The translations under genes were made by a program, and so were the position numbers. A stretch of 64,000 nt of DNA from Marinomonas posidonica_A (GTDB taxonomy: Bacteria > Pseudomonadota > Gammaproteobacteria > Pseudomonadales > Marinomonadaceae). A model generated the notes under the pieces. It saw only the letters and a program-made list of their open reading frames with translations. It did no database searches and was not told the DNA's origin. Below, in pieces: positions 35,160 to 43,626 of the stretch. Location of the stretch: contig NZ_JBHZSP010000014.1 in assembly GCF_043643765.1 (NCBI RefSeq), positions 1 to 64,000 of the forward strand, given 5' to 3'. Position 1 is the stretch's first letter, and each line of letters opens with the position of its first letter.

Positions 35160-35221
35160 GGAAGGTACGACTAACAGGCTTTTATCCACATGCCGAGGCA
35201 AGGGACTTGTTCGCACCTTCC
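35160..35221. mobile_element. IS5-like miniature inverted-repeat element, copy 2 (62 bp)
   Basis: Begins GGAAGGTACGAC and ends TCGCACCTTCC, matching IS5-type ends, with CTAG on both sides (35156-35159 and 35222-35225), the YTAR target form. It shares its core and right half with copy 1 at 26184 but lacks 36 internal bases. It sits between the chemoreceptor stop and its hairpin. Confidence 0.8.
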
Positions 35222-35262
35222 CTAGATTAAACGTCCTTTGTTGACGCTTAATCTAGCTTTCT
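35222..35262 (+). terminator. Hairpin terminator after the chemoreceptor, at the element's edge
   Basis: CTAGATTAA (35222-35230) pairs with TTAATCTAG (35248-35256), with inner CGTC/GACG, followed by CTTTCTT. The first four bases are one copy of the duplicated CTAG of the adjacent miniature element. Confidence 0.6.
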
Positions 35263-35357
35263 TAGTACAACCAAACTTCTCGCTTTGTTGCACGCCATAT
35301 CGCGCTGATGAAAATTGCACATTTCTTTGCTTGACTTATCTCTCAATATATACGAAA

Positions 35358-35383
35358 TTTCACATATGTTATTTTTCACATAT
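35358..35383. promoter_or_regulatory. Direct repeats before arsR, candidate ArsR site
   Basis: TTTCACATAT occurs at 35358-35367 and again at 35374-35383, 16 bp apart, ending 19 bases before the arsR start. AT-rich repeats directly before arsR are usual for ArsR autoregulation. ArsR sites are more often inverted than direct repeats, so the assignment is tentative. Confidence 0.45.
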
Positions 35384-35402
35384 ATAAAGATTTAATCTTA
35401 TT

Positions 35403-35738
35403 ATGACGCCAATACAATTTTATAAATGCTTAGCCGACGATACTCGACTTAAGTCCCTATTATTAATTTCCCAAACGGGCGAAGCCTGTGTGTGTGATCT
35501 AAAGGACGCTTTGAAATTGGATCAACCCAAAACCTCACGACATCTTGCAGAGCTACGTAAATGTGGCATTTTGCAAGATGAGCGTCGAGGAAAATGGGTC
35601 TATTACAAATTACAGGATGACCTGCCGAATTGGGCAAAAGAGGTCATTCACGAAACAGCAAAGCACAACCCAGACTACTATCAGCAAGCATTAGCAACAC
35701 TTAAAGCTTGCCAAGTTGCATCAAACCGTTGTTGTTAA
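35403..35738 (+). CDS. arsR: Arsenic-responsive repressor ArsR (ArsR/SmtB family)
   Basis: Small dimeric winged-helix repressor of 111 residues. The metalloid-binding Cys pair is in EACVCDLKDAL near residue 30, the α3 position, and the recognition helix is QPKTSRHLAELRKCGIL. Arsenite binding releases the operon. It heads arsR-arsC-arsH-acr3-arsC, with the next gene 13 bp away. The C-terminus has two further Cys (SNRCC). Confidence 0.93.
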   Translation: MTPIQFYKCLADDTRLKSLLLISQTGEACVCDLKDALKLDQPKTSRHLAELRKCGILQDERRGKWVYYKLQDDLPNWAKEVIHETAKHNPDYYQQALATLKACQVASNRCC

Positions 35739-35751
35739 ACACGAGGCCAAT

Positions 35752-36222
35752 ATGAAAATCCTATATATTTGTACCCATAACCGTTGTCGTAGTATTTTGT
35801 CCGAAGCCATTACCAATGGCATGGCTGGTGGCCTAATTAACGCAAAAAGTGCTGGTAGCCAACCAGCAGGCGAAGTACACCCATTATCATTGAAATACCT
35901 AGAGCAAGCCGGCTACCAAACCACAGAGCTAATCAGCCAATCATGGGATGACTTTGAAGATTTTGAGCCAGACCTAGTCATTACCGTCTGCGATTCTGCA
36001 GCAGGCGAAGCTTGCCCGCTGTATTTTGGCAAGAGTCTAAAAGTACACTGGGGGCTTAGCGACCCTTCTAAACTAGAAGGCAGTGAAGCACAACAAGAAA
36101 CCGCTTTCATGGCAACCATTAAGGCGATTGAAGAACGCGTTGAACAACTCAAAACCCTTGCTCAACGTCATCTTGACGCTGAGCAACTCAAATTCGAATT
36201 GTCGATGTTGGGAGCCAAATAA
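35752..36222 (+). CDS. arsC: Arsenate reductase, low-molecular-weight phosphatase type
   Basis: Reduces arsenate to arsenite; 156 residues of the phosphatase-like family coupled to thioredoxin or similar. The P-loop is ICTHNRCRSILSEA with nucleophile Cys7, and the redox Cys pair is Cys80 and Cys88 in VCDSAAGEACP. ATG 35752 follows GAGG; the open frame starts inside arsR at 35716, which is not used. Its TAA shares a base with the arsH ATG. Confidence 0.92.
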   Translation: MKILYICTHNRCRSILSEAITNGMAGGLINAKSAGSQPAGEVHPLSLKYLEQAGYQTTELISQSWDDFEDFEPDLVITVCDSAAGEACPLYFGKSLKVHWGLSDPSKLEGSEAQQETAFMATIKAIEERVEQLKTLAQRHLDAEQLKFELSMLGAK

Positions 36223-36941
36223 TGAACTCTCAAGACGCCTCTTTGCCAAACATCGATCGCGAACAATGGCGTGAAACCAGCCATGATCAATTCAGCACAA
36301 CGCCAAGCACGCATAAGCCACGCATTTTATTGCTCTACGGCTCGTTACGAGAACGCTCATACAGCCGCCTAGTGGTGGAGGAATCAGCACGTTTGTTAAA
36401 TGAATTCGGTGCGGAAACCCGCATTTTCAACCCACAAGGTTTGCCACAAACAGACACAGAAGATGAAAACCACCCTAAAGTAAAAGAACTTCGTGAGCTG
36501 ATGATGTGGTCAGAAGGCCAAGTGTGGTGTTCTCCAGAGCGTCACGGTTCGATGAGCAGCATTTTTAAAAGCCAAATTGACTGGGTACCACTCAGCTTAG
36601 GAGGCGTTCGACCGACACAAGGCAAAACCCTTGCGGTAATGCAGGTTTGCGGTGGGTCTCAGTCCTTTAATACGGTAAACCAGATGCGTATTTTAGGTCG
36701 CTGGATGCGCATGGTGACCATCCCAAACCAGTCCTCAGTCGCGAAAGCCTTCTTGGAATTTGAAGAAGATGGTCGAATGAAACCCTCGCCCTACTACAAT
36801 CGCATCGTGGATGTGATGGAAGAGCTGATGAAATTCACCTTGTTATTAAGAGATAACAACGCATTCATGGTGGACCGTTACTCTGAACGCGTCGAAAGCG
36901 CTGAGCAATTAAGCCAACGAGTAAATCAGAAATCGATTTAA
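36222..36941 (+). CDS. arsH: ArsH, NADPH-dependent FMN reductase of arsenic operons
   Basis: Flavodoxin-like enzyme of 239 residues. Typical are LLLYGSLRERSYSRLVVEE near residue 36 (phosphate/FMN loop), SPERHGSMSSIFKSQIDWVPL near 105 and GKTLAVMQVCGGSQSFNTVN near 132. ArsH oxidises trivalent organoarsenicals and reduces quinones or metals in characterised species. It overlaps the arsC stop by one base, indicating coupling, and precedes acr3 by 35 bp. Confidence 0.95.
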   Translation: MNSQDASLPNIDREQWRETSHDQFSTTPSTHKPRILLLYGSLRERSYSRLVVEESARLLNEFGAETRIFNPQGLPQTDTEDENHPKVKELRELMMWSEGQVWCSPERHGSMSSIFKSQIDWVPLSLGGVRPTQGKTLAVMQVCGGSQSFNTVNQMRILGRWMRMVTIPNQSSVAKAFLEFEEDGRMKPSPYYNRIVDVMEELMKFTLLLRDNNAFMVDRYSERVESAEQLSQRVNQKSI

Positions 36942-36976
36942 ACCTGACATTGGATAAGGAACTTTAGGAAACAACC

Positions 36977-37993
36977 ATGGGATTATTTGAACGTTATTTA
37001 ACTGTCTGGGTAGGCTTAGCCATATTAGCCGGTATTTTATTGGGAAGCTTGGTACCAGATGTTTTTGCGTCTATCGCTAGCTTAGAATACGCCAATGTAA
37101 ACTTTGTTATGGCCATTCTAATTTGGTTAATGATTTACCCTATGATGGTGCAGATTGATTTCTCTTCCATCAAAAATGTAAGCAAACAAACCAAAGGTTT
37201 GGCACTCACCCTTGTCATTAATTGGCTGATTAAGCCCTTTTCAATGGCTTTACTTGGTTGGCTTTTTTTCAAAGGCCTATTCGCAGACTGGGTCGATCCA
37301 CAAACCGCTAATGAATACATTGCTGGCATGATCTTACTGGGTGTCGCACCTTGTACCGCCATGGTCTTTGTGTGGAGCCAATTAACAAAAGGCGACGCCA
37401 ATTACACCTTGGTTCAAGTCTCCATCAATGATGTCATCATGATCTTTGCGTTTGCTCCCATTGCAGGCTTTCTGTTAGGTGCAACGGACATTCATGTTCC
37501 TTGGGCAACCTTATTGGTCTCCGTATTGTTGTACGTCTTAATCCCTTTGCTTGCTGGTGCTATCACGCGCAATTCATTGGATAAAGCCAACGATCACTCT
37601 CGATTAGAGGGTTTCCTAAGCAAAATGAAGCCTTGGTCTATCATAGGCCTGATTGCCACTGTGGTTCTGTTGTTTGGCTTCCAGTCCGACACCATTTTAT
37701 CAAACCCACAAGCCATTGTACTGATTGCCATTCCTTTGCTCATTCAGACCTACGGTATTTTTGCCGTGGCGTATTGGTTGGCATTGAAGTTCAAACTGCC
37801 TCACAACGAAGCCGCTCCAGCGAGCTTAATTGGCACCTCGAATTTCTTCGAACTGGCCGTAGCAGTGGCCATTTCATTGTTCGGTCTGCATTCTGGTGCC
37901 GCCTTGGCCACGGTTGTCGGTGTGTTGGTTGAGGTGCCCGTCATGTTATCACTTGTGTGGTTCGCGAATCGCACTCGTCACTGGTTTGCTTAA
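36977..37993 (+). CDS. acr3: Arsenite efflux permease, ACR3 family
   Basis: Membrane permease of 338 residues with about ten spans. ACR3 marks include MAILIWLMIYPMMVQIDF near residue 48, the conserved Cys in LLGVAPCTAMVFVWS near 125, and TSNFFELAVAVAISLFG near 290. It exports arsenite using the proton gradient. It is unrelated to the ArsB family of E. coli plasmids. It lies between arsH and the second arsC, 13 bp before the latter. Confidence 0.94.
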   Translation: MGLFERYLTVWVGLAILAGILLGSLVPDVFASIASLEYANVNFVMAILIWLMIYPMMVQIDFSSIKNVSKQTKGLALTLVINWLIKPFSMALLGWLFFKGLFADWVDPQTANEYIAGMILLGVAPCTAMVFVWSQLTKGDANYTLVQVSINDVIMIFAFAPIAGFLLGATDIHVPWATLLVSVLLYVLIPLLAGAITRNSLDKANDHSRLEGFLSKMKPWSIIGLIATVVLLFGFQSDTILSNPQAIVLIAIPLLIQTYGIFAVAYWLALKFKLPHNEAAPASLIGTSNFFELAVAVAISLFGLHSGAALATVVGVLVEVPVMLSLVWFANRTRHWFA

Positions 37994-38005
37994 GGAGTTA
38001 TTAAC

Positions 38006-38428
38006 ATGGTTTTGATACACCACAACCCTGACTGCGGGACATCGCGTAATGTTTTACGCATTATAAAAGACGCAGGCTATACCCCTGTGGTCATTGATTA
38101 TCTCAAAGAAGGCTGGAGCAAAGCTCAGTTGTTAGCTTTATTTGCCGCCGCGGATTTGACGCCAAGAAGTGCTTTGAGAGAAACCAAGTCCCCAGCCAAA
38201 GAATTAGGACTATTAAATAAAAATGTTTCTGACGACATCCTCTTAGAAGCCATGTTAGAGCACCCTATCTTGGTCAATCGTCCGATTGTGTGCTCTCCCA
38301 AGGGCGTCAAACTGTGTCGCCCTAGTGAAGCCGTGTTGGATTTACTCGAGCAATGGCCACAAGGCCCTTATAAGAAAGAAGATGGCGAGTTAATATTAGA
38401 CGCCAAAGGCAACCGCGTAACCAATTAA
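38006..38428 (+). CDS. arsC: Arsenate reductase, glutaredoxin-coupled (E. coli ArsC type)
   Basis: Thioredoxin-fold arsenate reductase of 140 residues. The catalytic HHNPDCGTSRN has Cys10. The substrate Arg residues are in LRETKSPAKELGL near 60 and NRPIVCSPKGVKLCRP near 95-108. It is a second, evolutionarily separate reductase for the same reaction as the gene at 35752. It begins 13 bp after acr3 and ends the operon. Confidence 0.93.
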   Translation: MVLIHHNPDCGTSRNVLRIIKDAGYTPVVIDYLKEGWSKAQLLALFAAADLTPRSALRETKSPAKELGLLNKNVSDDILLEAMLEHPILVNRPIVCSPKGVKLCRPSEAVLDLLEQWPQGPYKKEDGELILDAKGNRVTN

Positions 38429-38465
38429 CATGGTCGCGCAATGCATTTAAGTAGGCTCATATCCT

Positions 38466-38502
38466 AAGACAACAAGCACTGACACGACATGCTTGTTGTC
38501 TT
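38466..38502. terminator. Hairpin between the arsenic operon and aroQ
   Basis: AAGACAACAAGCA (38466-38478) pairs perfectly with TGCTTGTTGTCTT (38490-38502), loop 11. The T-runs are poor (TTATTC on plus, TTAGG on minus). It lies between convergent genes and probably serves both. Confidence 0.6.
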
Positions 38503-38534
38503 ATTCTCGAAGGTTGATGTGAGTTAAATGGATG

Positions 38535-38984
38535 CTATGTTCGTTTACTCACCAACCCTTGGATTCCCAAGACATAACCTTGAACGCCCATTCCCACTAC
38601 CATACCGGCCGCAACGGGTGAAATGTAAGAATGATGACGGAAAGATTCTCGAGCATGAACATTGGAAATGTGTACTTCGATCACCGGTACATCAGCCCCT
38701 TTAATCGCATCATGCAGAGCAATAGAAGTATGAGTGTAGGCACCAGGATTAAACACCACGCCTAACATCTCTCCGGATTTTACCTTTTGCCCTGCTTCAT
38801 GAATCAAATCAATCAATACACCTTCATGATTCGATTGATGACAGACAACTTGATGCCCTAACGCCGCGGCTGCATCCGCGCACAGCTTTTCCACATCGGC
38901 TAACGTTTCGTGGCCATACTGAGCTGGCTCACGGGTGCCCAGTAAATTTAGATTTGGGCCATTAAGTACCATAATACTCGCCAT
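38535..38984 (-). CDS. aroQ: 3-Dehydroquinate dehydratase, type II
   Basis: Small dodecameric enzyme of 149 residues converting dehydroquinate to dehydroshikimate. Motifs are LNGPNLNLLGTREP with active-site Asn and Arg at the start, the flexible loop, NPGAYTHTSIALHDA near residue 75 and EVHISNVHARESFRHHSYISP near 98. It can serve aromatic amino acid synthesis or catabolic quinate use. Dehydroshikimate leads to protocatechuate, whose degradation genes lie 7 kb away, but no dehydroshikimate dehydratase is in the window. ATG 38984 has GGAG upstream. Confidence 0.95.
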   Translation of the reverse strand: MASIMVLNGPNLNLLGTREPAQYGHETLADVEKLCADAAAALGHQVVCHQSNHEGVLIDLIHEAGQKVKSGEMLGVVFNPGAYTHTSIALHDAIKGADVPVIEVHISNVHARESFRHHSYISPVAAGMVVGMGVQGYVLGIQGLVSKRT

Positions 38985-39015
38985 ATCACACTCCAAAACA
39001 GGTCTAATGCGTTAA

Positions 39016-39966
39016 TTAGCTGGTGGCTAAAAAACGCAACAATATACTCAGTGTCAGAAACGATAACACAGTTGTCACTAATAAGGTGCTGGCGCAAAAG
39101 CTTCGCTGGCCATATTCACCGCAAACAATAGGATAGGTACTGAACATCGGCATGGCCGCAAAAACCAGTACCGACACTTTCAGAGCTTGATTCATCTCTG
39201 GGGTGAGCATCAGCAGTAGCATCACCAACACAGGGAACAAGATCAACTTTGCCACGGCCACCAAAGCAATCGCACTCAAATGGCCACGAATGGACACGCC
39301 GACTAATGAGCCACCAATAACGACTAACGCCGTTGGCGCCGCACCATCGGCCAACAGTGACAAACCTCGTTGAGCAAACTCAGGTACCGGCAATGACAAG
39401 ATTGAAAAGCACATCCCAGCCGTCAAAGCGATCAGCAATGGGTTGGTCGTAATACGTTTGATCACCACCCAGCCTAAGCTTTTTGAGTTGGCCCCCTGTA
39501 GCTGACGTTGTTGTCCTAGCATGGTTTCAATAAAAATCAGACACACGGGTAACAGAATCAGATTTTCGACCATCAGGGCCATGACAAAGGCTTGTGTCAT
39601 TGGCTCATCAAAAAACTGCAACAGCACCGGAAAACCAATAAAAGCGCTGTTTGACATGGTCGCCCCAACACCAAACACACCGGCTGTGACAAGGTCTGCC
39701 TTAATGAGTTTCCAACCCAGCAACATGGTAACCAAGAAGGTTCCTAAGCCACCAAGCGCGTAGACTAAAATATAATCGGGATGAAACACCTGCCAAAAAT
39801 CCATGGCAGAAAGTTTGACAAAAATCAGCGATGGCAAGGCCAGATACAAGACAAACCGGCTCAACCCCGCCAATGCATTTAACGGAATGAAACCGTAACG
39901 AGCAGCGACAAAACCCACTAAAATCAACAAAAAAATCGGGGCGGTAATGTTTAAAACCACGTCCAT
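39016..39966 (-). CDS. AEC family transporter
   Basis: Auxin efflux carrier-type permease of 316 residues with about ten membrane spans, five on each side of a central loop near 150-165 rich in Gln and Lys. The usual VGFVAARYGFI near residue 18 and PSLIFVKLSAM near 48 are present. Known bacterial members move malate or other carboxylates. It precedes aroQ by 31 bp on the same strand and is divergent from the dual-HTH LysR gene. Substrate unknown; a hydroxy-aromatic or shikimate-type acid is one guess from context. Confidence 0.82.
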   Translation of the reverse strand: MDVVLNITAPIFLLILVGFVAARYGFIPLNALAGLSRFVLYLALPSLIFVKLSAMDFWQVFHPDYILVYALGGLGTFLVTMLLGWKLIKADLVTAGVFGVGATMSNSAFIGFPVLLQFFDEPMTQAFVMALMVENLILLPVCLIFIETMLGQQRQLQGANSKSLGWVVIKRITTNPLLIALTAGMCFSILSLPVPEFAQRGLSLLADGAAPTALVVIGGSLVGVSIRGHLSAIALVAVAKLILFPVLVMLLLMLTPEMNQALKVSVLVFAAMPMFSTYPIVCGEYGQRSFCASTLLVTTVLSFLTLSILLRFLATS

Positions 39967-40120
39967 CTAATAACACCTTAGATTGCGTATCAATCAAATT
40001 AAAACTGGCGATTCTGTTATATTCTCACACACAAAAAACCAACAAAACCTTTTTTAATTTGATTTTTTTGTCATTCAATTTTGATATAGTCATTCTAAGT
40101 CACCAGAAATTGAGGGGCAT

Positions 40121-41335
40121 ATGGAAGTATCCATTCCAAACTTACGACATTTACGTGTTTTTCTTGCTGTTACGGAATTAAAAAGCATTACACGAGCGTC
40201 CGACAGTATATTTTTATCTCAACCGGCTATTACTCAAGCCATTGCTAAATTAGAAGCCTCTTTAGGCGCGCCCCTATTTGAGCGTCACTCTGATGGTATG
40301 TATCCAACCGCCTCGGGAGAGATTTGGCAAAAACGGGTTAGCCGCGCCATTGACCATATTCAGGTGGCCACCCAAGACATTGTCAAAGATCAATCGACAA
40401 AAGAACGCTCACCCAAAAACCTTGTGGCCTTAATTAGTACCACTCAGTTGCGAGCATTAGTGGCCGTCAGTGAAGCACAAAATTTCAGTATCGCCAGCCG
40501 CAATCTAGCGGTCTCTCAATCATCAGTACACCGTGCGGCCCGAGATTTAGAACGCTTACTTGGCGTCACTTTGTTTGAAAAAAACAGCTTAGGCACCAGC
40601 GCAACGAAAGCGGCTCAAACTTTGGCGAAAGCCACTAAATTGGCGTTCAATGAATTGCGTCAGGGGATTTATGAAATCAACGCGCTGCAATTTAAAGATG
40701 TCAGTACCATTACCATTGGCAGCATGCCACTGGCACGTATGACCATCTTACCCAAATCCATTCTGCGTTTTAATGAGCGCCACCCTGACGTTAATATCAA
40801 GGTCACAGAAGGCCCTTATGCGGATCTATTGCATCACTTGCGCCAAGGTGACATCGACATCATATTAGGCGCATTACGTTATCCAACCCCCGCCGACGAT
40901 GTGATTCAAGAAGAGCTTTGGGCGCCGCCTTTATCCGTCATTGCCCGTCAAGATCATCCCTTACTTAATCAGCCAAACATCAGTGCGGCTGAATTGGCCC
41001 AATACTCTTGGGTGGTACCTGCTCAAGGCACACCAACAAGACAGGCGTTTGAAGACATTTTTAACGAAGCGAATGTTCCTTTACCCAGCCGTTTAGTCGA
41101 ATCCAGCTCACAAATATTAATTCGAGAATTGTTATTGGAAAGTGATCGTCTTACCTTGATGTCAGCACATCAGGTTGAGCGAGAAATCAATATTGGCTTG
41201 TTAAAAGTCATCGAGTTTCCTTTGGAGCATACTCGACGTCCAATTGGTTTGTGTGTCCGAAAAAGCTGGCTTCCGACGGTGACTCAATCTCACTTTCTGA
41301 GCTTGCTAAGGGAAATTTCCGAACAAGTACGATGA
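40121..41335 (+). CDS. LysR-type regulator with two tandem DNA-binding domains
   Basis: Protein of 404 residues, about 100 longer than standard LysR proteins. The first winged helix is at about 8-66 (LRVFLAVTELKSITRASDSI, LSQPAITQAIAKLEASLGAP). A second, related one is at about 107-165 (LRALVAVSEAQNFSIASRNL, VSQSSVHRAARDLERLLGVT). A normal effector domain follows from about 190 (ITIGSMPLARMTILPKSI). It lies 153 bp before ligC and is divergent from the AEC carrier, so control of protocatechuate genes is the best inference. The start has TGAGGGG. Confidence 0.87.
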   Translation: MEVSIPNLRHLRVFLAVTELKSITRASDSIFLSQPAITQAIAKLEASLGAPLFERHSDGMYPTASGEIWQKRVSRAIDHIQVATQDIVKDQSTKERSPKNLVALISTTQLRALVAVSEAQNFSIASRNLAVSQSSVHRAARDLERLLGVTLFEKNSLGTSATKAAQTLAKATKLAFNELRQGIYEINALQFKDVSTITIGSMPLARMTILPKSILRFNERHPDVNIKVTEGPYADLLHHLRQGDIDIILGALRYPTPADDVIQEELWAPPLSVIARQDHPLLNQPNISAAELAQYSWVVPAQGTPTRQAFEDIFNEANVPLPSRLVESSSQILIRELLLESDRLTLMSAHQVEREINIGLLKVIEFPLEHTRRPIGLCVRKSWLPTVTQSHFLSLLREISEQVR

Positions 41336-41428
41336 CGTAAGGCGTTTTTCGATTGCAAAAAATGAATAGCTTAAGCGATGAATGGATTACCCCTAAAACA
41401 GTACCAGTGCTAGATTGAACAGCATTAC

Positions 41429-41448
41429 AAAACACTAAGGTGTGTTTT
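41429..41448. promoter_or_regulatory. Inverted repeat between the dual-HTH LysR gene and ligC
   Basis: AAAACAC (41429-41435), TAAGGT, GTGTTTT (41442-41448). It lies 41 bp before ligC. It is either the regulator gene's terminator (CCTTCT follows) or an operator for ligC. Confidence 0.4.
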
Positions 41449-41488
41449 CCTTCTAACAATAAACACTCGCACTTTTAGGAGTAGACTG

Positions 41489-42436
41489 ATGAGAATTTGT
41501 ATTGCGGGCGCTTCCGGCGCTTTTGGCATGAAACACATGGATGCCATTGCGGCCATCGAAGGGGCTGAAGTCACTTCCGTGGTAGGCACTAAAATTGATG
41601 CCATTAAAGAGTTTGCGGAACAGCGCGGTGTCGCTCACTTCACCACAGACCTAGCTGAGAGTTTGGCACGTGACGATGTCGACGCCGTTATCCTCGCCAC
41701 ACCAACACAAATGCATGCTGCACAAACCATTCAATGTTTGGAAGCTGGCAAACACGTGATGTCTGAAATTCCGATGGCGGATAACATCGAAGACGCTCGC
41801 AAAGTCGTTGAAATCAAGAAAAAAACCGGCTTAGTTGCCATGGCGGGGCACACTCGTCGTTTCAACCCTTCCCACCAGTGGATTCACAATAAAGTCTTAG
41901 CCGGTGAACTGACCATCCAACAAATGGATGTGCAAACTTACTTCTTCCGTCGTTCCAATAAAAATGCGCTTGGTAAAGCTCGCTCTTGGACTGACCACCT
42001 ACTGTGGCACCATGCTTGCCATACGGTGGATTTATTCCAATATCAAACCGGTGAAACCGCTACCAAAGTACAAGCCATGCAAGGACCAATTCATCCTGAG
42101 CTGGGCATTGCGATGGACATGAGCATTGGTATGAAAGTATCCAATGGGGCGTTGTGTACCTTATCTTTATCCTTTAATAACGATGGTCCATTTGGCACTT
42201 TCTTCCGCTACATCTGTGATAACGGCACCTATCTAGCTCGCTATGACGATTTGTTCGATGGTAACGATAACAAGATCGACTTAACCGGCGTGGCGGTTTC
42301 GAACAATGGCATTGAACTCCAAGACCGTGAATTTATCGCTGCCATTCAAGAAGGCCGTGATCCGAACTCTTGTGTAACTCAAGCCATTGACGCGATGGAA
42401 ACCCTACATCGATTAGAGCAATGTTTAGAGGATTAA
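41489..42436 (+). CDS. ligC: 4-Carboxy-2-hydroxymuconate-6-semialdehyde dehydrogenase LigC
   Basis: NAD(P)-dependent enzyme of 315 residues that oxidises the ring-cleavage product of protocatechuate 4,5-dioxygenase to 2-pyrone-4,6-dicarboxylate. The Rossmann start is RICIAGASGAFGMKHMDAI, then ILATPTQMHAAQ near 70 and GHTRRFNPSHQW near 115. SWTDHLLWHHACHTVDLFQYQ near 170 is a Gfo/Idh/MocA active-site stretch typical of LigC. It is alone on the plus strand, apart from the ligJKUIAB operon, next to the dual-HTH regulator. A UUCG hairpin terminator follows. Confidence 0.9.
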   Translation: MRICIAGASGAFGMKHMDAIAAIEGAEVTSVVGTKIDAIKEFAEQRGVAHFTTDLAESLARDDVDAVILATPTQMHAAQTIQCLEAGKHVMSEIPMADNIEDARKVVEIKKKTGLVAMAGHTRRFNPSHQWIHNKVLAGELTIQQMDVQTYFFRRSNKNALGKARSWTDHLLWHHACHTVDLFQYQTGETATKVQAMQGPIHPELGIAMDMSIGMKVSNGALCTLSLSFNNDGPFGTFFRYICDNGTYLARYDDLFDGNDNKIDLTGVAVSNNGIELQDREFIAAIQEGRDPNSCVTQAIDAMETLHRLEQCLED

Positions 42437-42456
42437 AGTCGCTTTCCATTGCTATC

Positions 42457-42486
42457 AACAGGAAGCTTCGGCTTCCTGTTTTTTGT
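42457..42486 (+). terminator. Intrinsic terminator after ligC
   Basis: AACAGGAAGC (42457-42466), loop TTCG, GCTTCCTGTT (42471-42480), then TTTTG. A perfect 10 bp stem with a stable UUCG tetraloop, 20 bp after ligC. Confidence 0.95.
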
Positions 42487-42528
42487 TCTCCCCCTATAAT
42501 ATGCCTGAGAAAATAACGAGGACCTGTT

Positions 42529-43509
42529 ATGTCAAAACACCCACATCTCGCCAATCCAAGTATCGGCTTAGGCTGTATGAACCTATCACATGCCTATGGA
42601 TCCCCTGTACATCAAGATGATGCGATCAAAGCCTTACAAGAGGCTTTTGAGATGGGCTATCGACATTTTGATACTGCCACGCTTTATGGTGGGGGAGCCA
42701 ATGAAAAACTGGTTGGCCAAGCCTTAAAAGCGCATCGACAATCCTTCTTTTTGGCCAGTAAATGTGGCATGGCAATAGTGGATGGCAAAAAACAAATCAA
42801 TGGTCGCCCCGAAACGATTCGACAACAATGTGAGAACAGCCTAAAGCGTCTTCAGACCGACCACATTGACCTATATTACCTTCATAGACTTGACCCAGAT
42901 GTGGCCATAGAAGAAAGCGCTGGCGCCTTAGGTGACTTAGTAAAAGAAGGTAAAATCGGTGCCATTGGATTATCCGAAGTCTCGGCTACTACCTTAAAAA
43001 GAGCGCATCAAGAATACCCTGTTACCGCCATCCAATCAGAGTACTCCTTATGGACTCGTAACCCTGAAATTGCGGTTCTACAGACCTGCCAAGAATTGGA
43101 CGTGACTTTTGTGGCTTTCAGTCCATTGGCACGAGGCTTTTTGACTGGTGGTCTAATGAACGCGGATGATTTAGAAGAGAAAGACATCCGTAACAATATG
43201 CCACGTTTTCAAGCAGAACATTATGAAAACAATCTCGCACTGCTAAACGACTATTTATCCCTTGCTAAAGACATTGGATGCACTCCGGCGCAACTTGCCT
43301 TGGCTTGGATACAAGGTAAACACAAAAATATTGTCCCCATTCCTGGGACTCGTTCGGTTCATCATATGCAGGAAAATTTAGACGCAACACCACTCAATTT
43401 AGATGCGGCTCAAATGCGCCTACTGGATGAAATGATTAACCAAAATACCGTCCATGGTCCTCGCTACAATGCGGCACAACAAAAAGAGATCGACACAGAA
43501 GAGTTTTAA
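42529..43509 (+). CDS. Aldo/keto reductase
   Basis: NADPH-dependent reductase of 326 residues with the barrel family's catalytic tetrad visible: Asp and Tyr in FDTATLYG near residue 48-53, Lys in ASKCGM near 80, and His in YYLHRLD near 120. The cofactor loop IPGTRSVHHMQENLDA is near 280. The natural substrate cannot be inferred. It is a single gene between ligC and the PAS chemoreceptor, each with its own terminator, so no operon link to ligC is evident. Confidence 0.9.
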   Translation: MSKHPHLANPSIGLGCMNLSHAYGSPVHQDDAIKALQEAFEMGYRHFDTATLYGGGANEKLVGQALKAHRQSFFLASKCGMAIVDGKKQINGRPETIRQQCENSLKRLQTDHIDLYYLHRLDPDVAIEESAGALGDLVKEGKIGAIGLSEVSATTLKRAHQEYPVTAIQSEYSLWTRNPEIAVLQTCQELDVTFVAFSPLARGFLTGGLMNADDLEEKDIRNNMPRFQAEHYENNLALLNDYLSLAKDIGCTPAQLALAWIQGKHKNIVPIPGTRSVHHMQENLDATPLNLDAAQMRLLDEMINQNTVHGPRYNAAQQKEIDTEEF

Positions 43510-43521
43510 TGTCGTTTCTTT

Positions 43522-43542
43522 AGCCCCGTAAAGGGGCTTTTG
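43522..43542 (+). terminator. Intrinsic terminator after the aldo/keto reductase
   Basis: AGCCCC (43522-43527), loop GTAAA, GGGGCT (43533-43538), then TTTG. It starts 13 bp after the stop codon. Confidence 0.8.
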
Positions 43543-43626
43543 TTATTCTTTGTTCGCTTTTCTTAATATCGCCATCTTTCCTTACGGACGGTTACAAACA
43601 GAGCCAACCTCCTAACGGTCCAAATA

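Noticed and set aside
38535..39966. aroQ and the AEC carrier as part of a quinate catabolic unit feeding protocatechuate
   Set aside because: No quinate dehydrogenase or dehydroshikimate dehydratase is in the window; aroQ may simply be biosynthetic.
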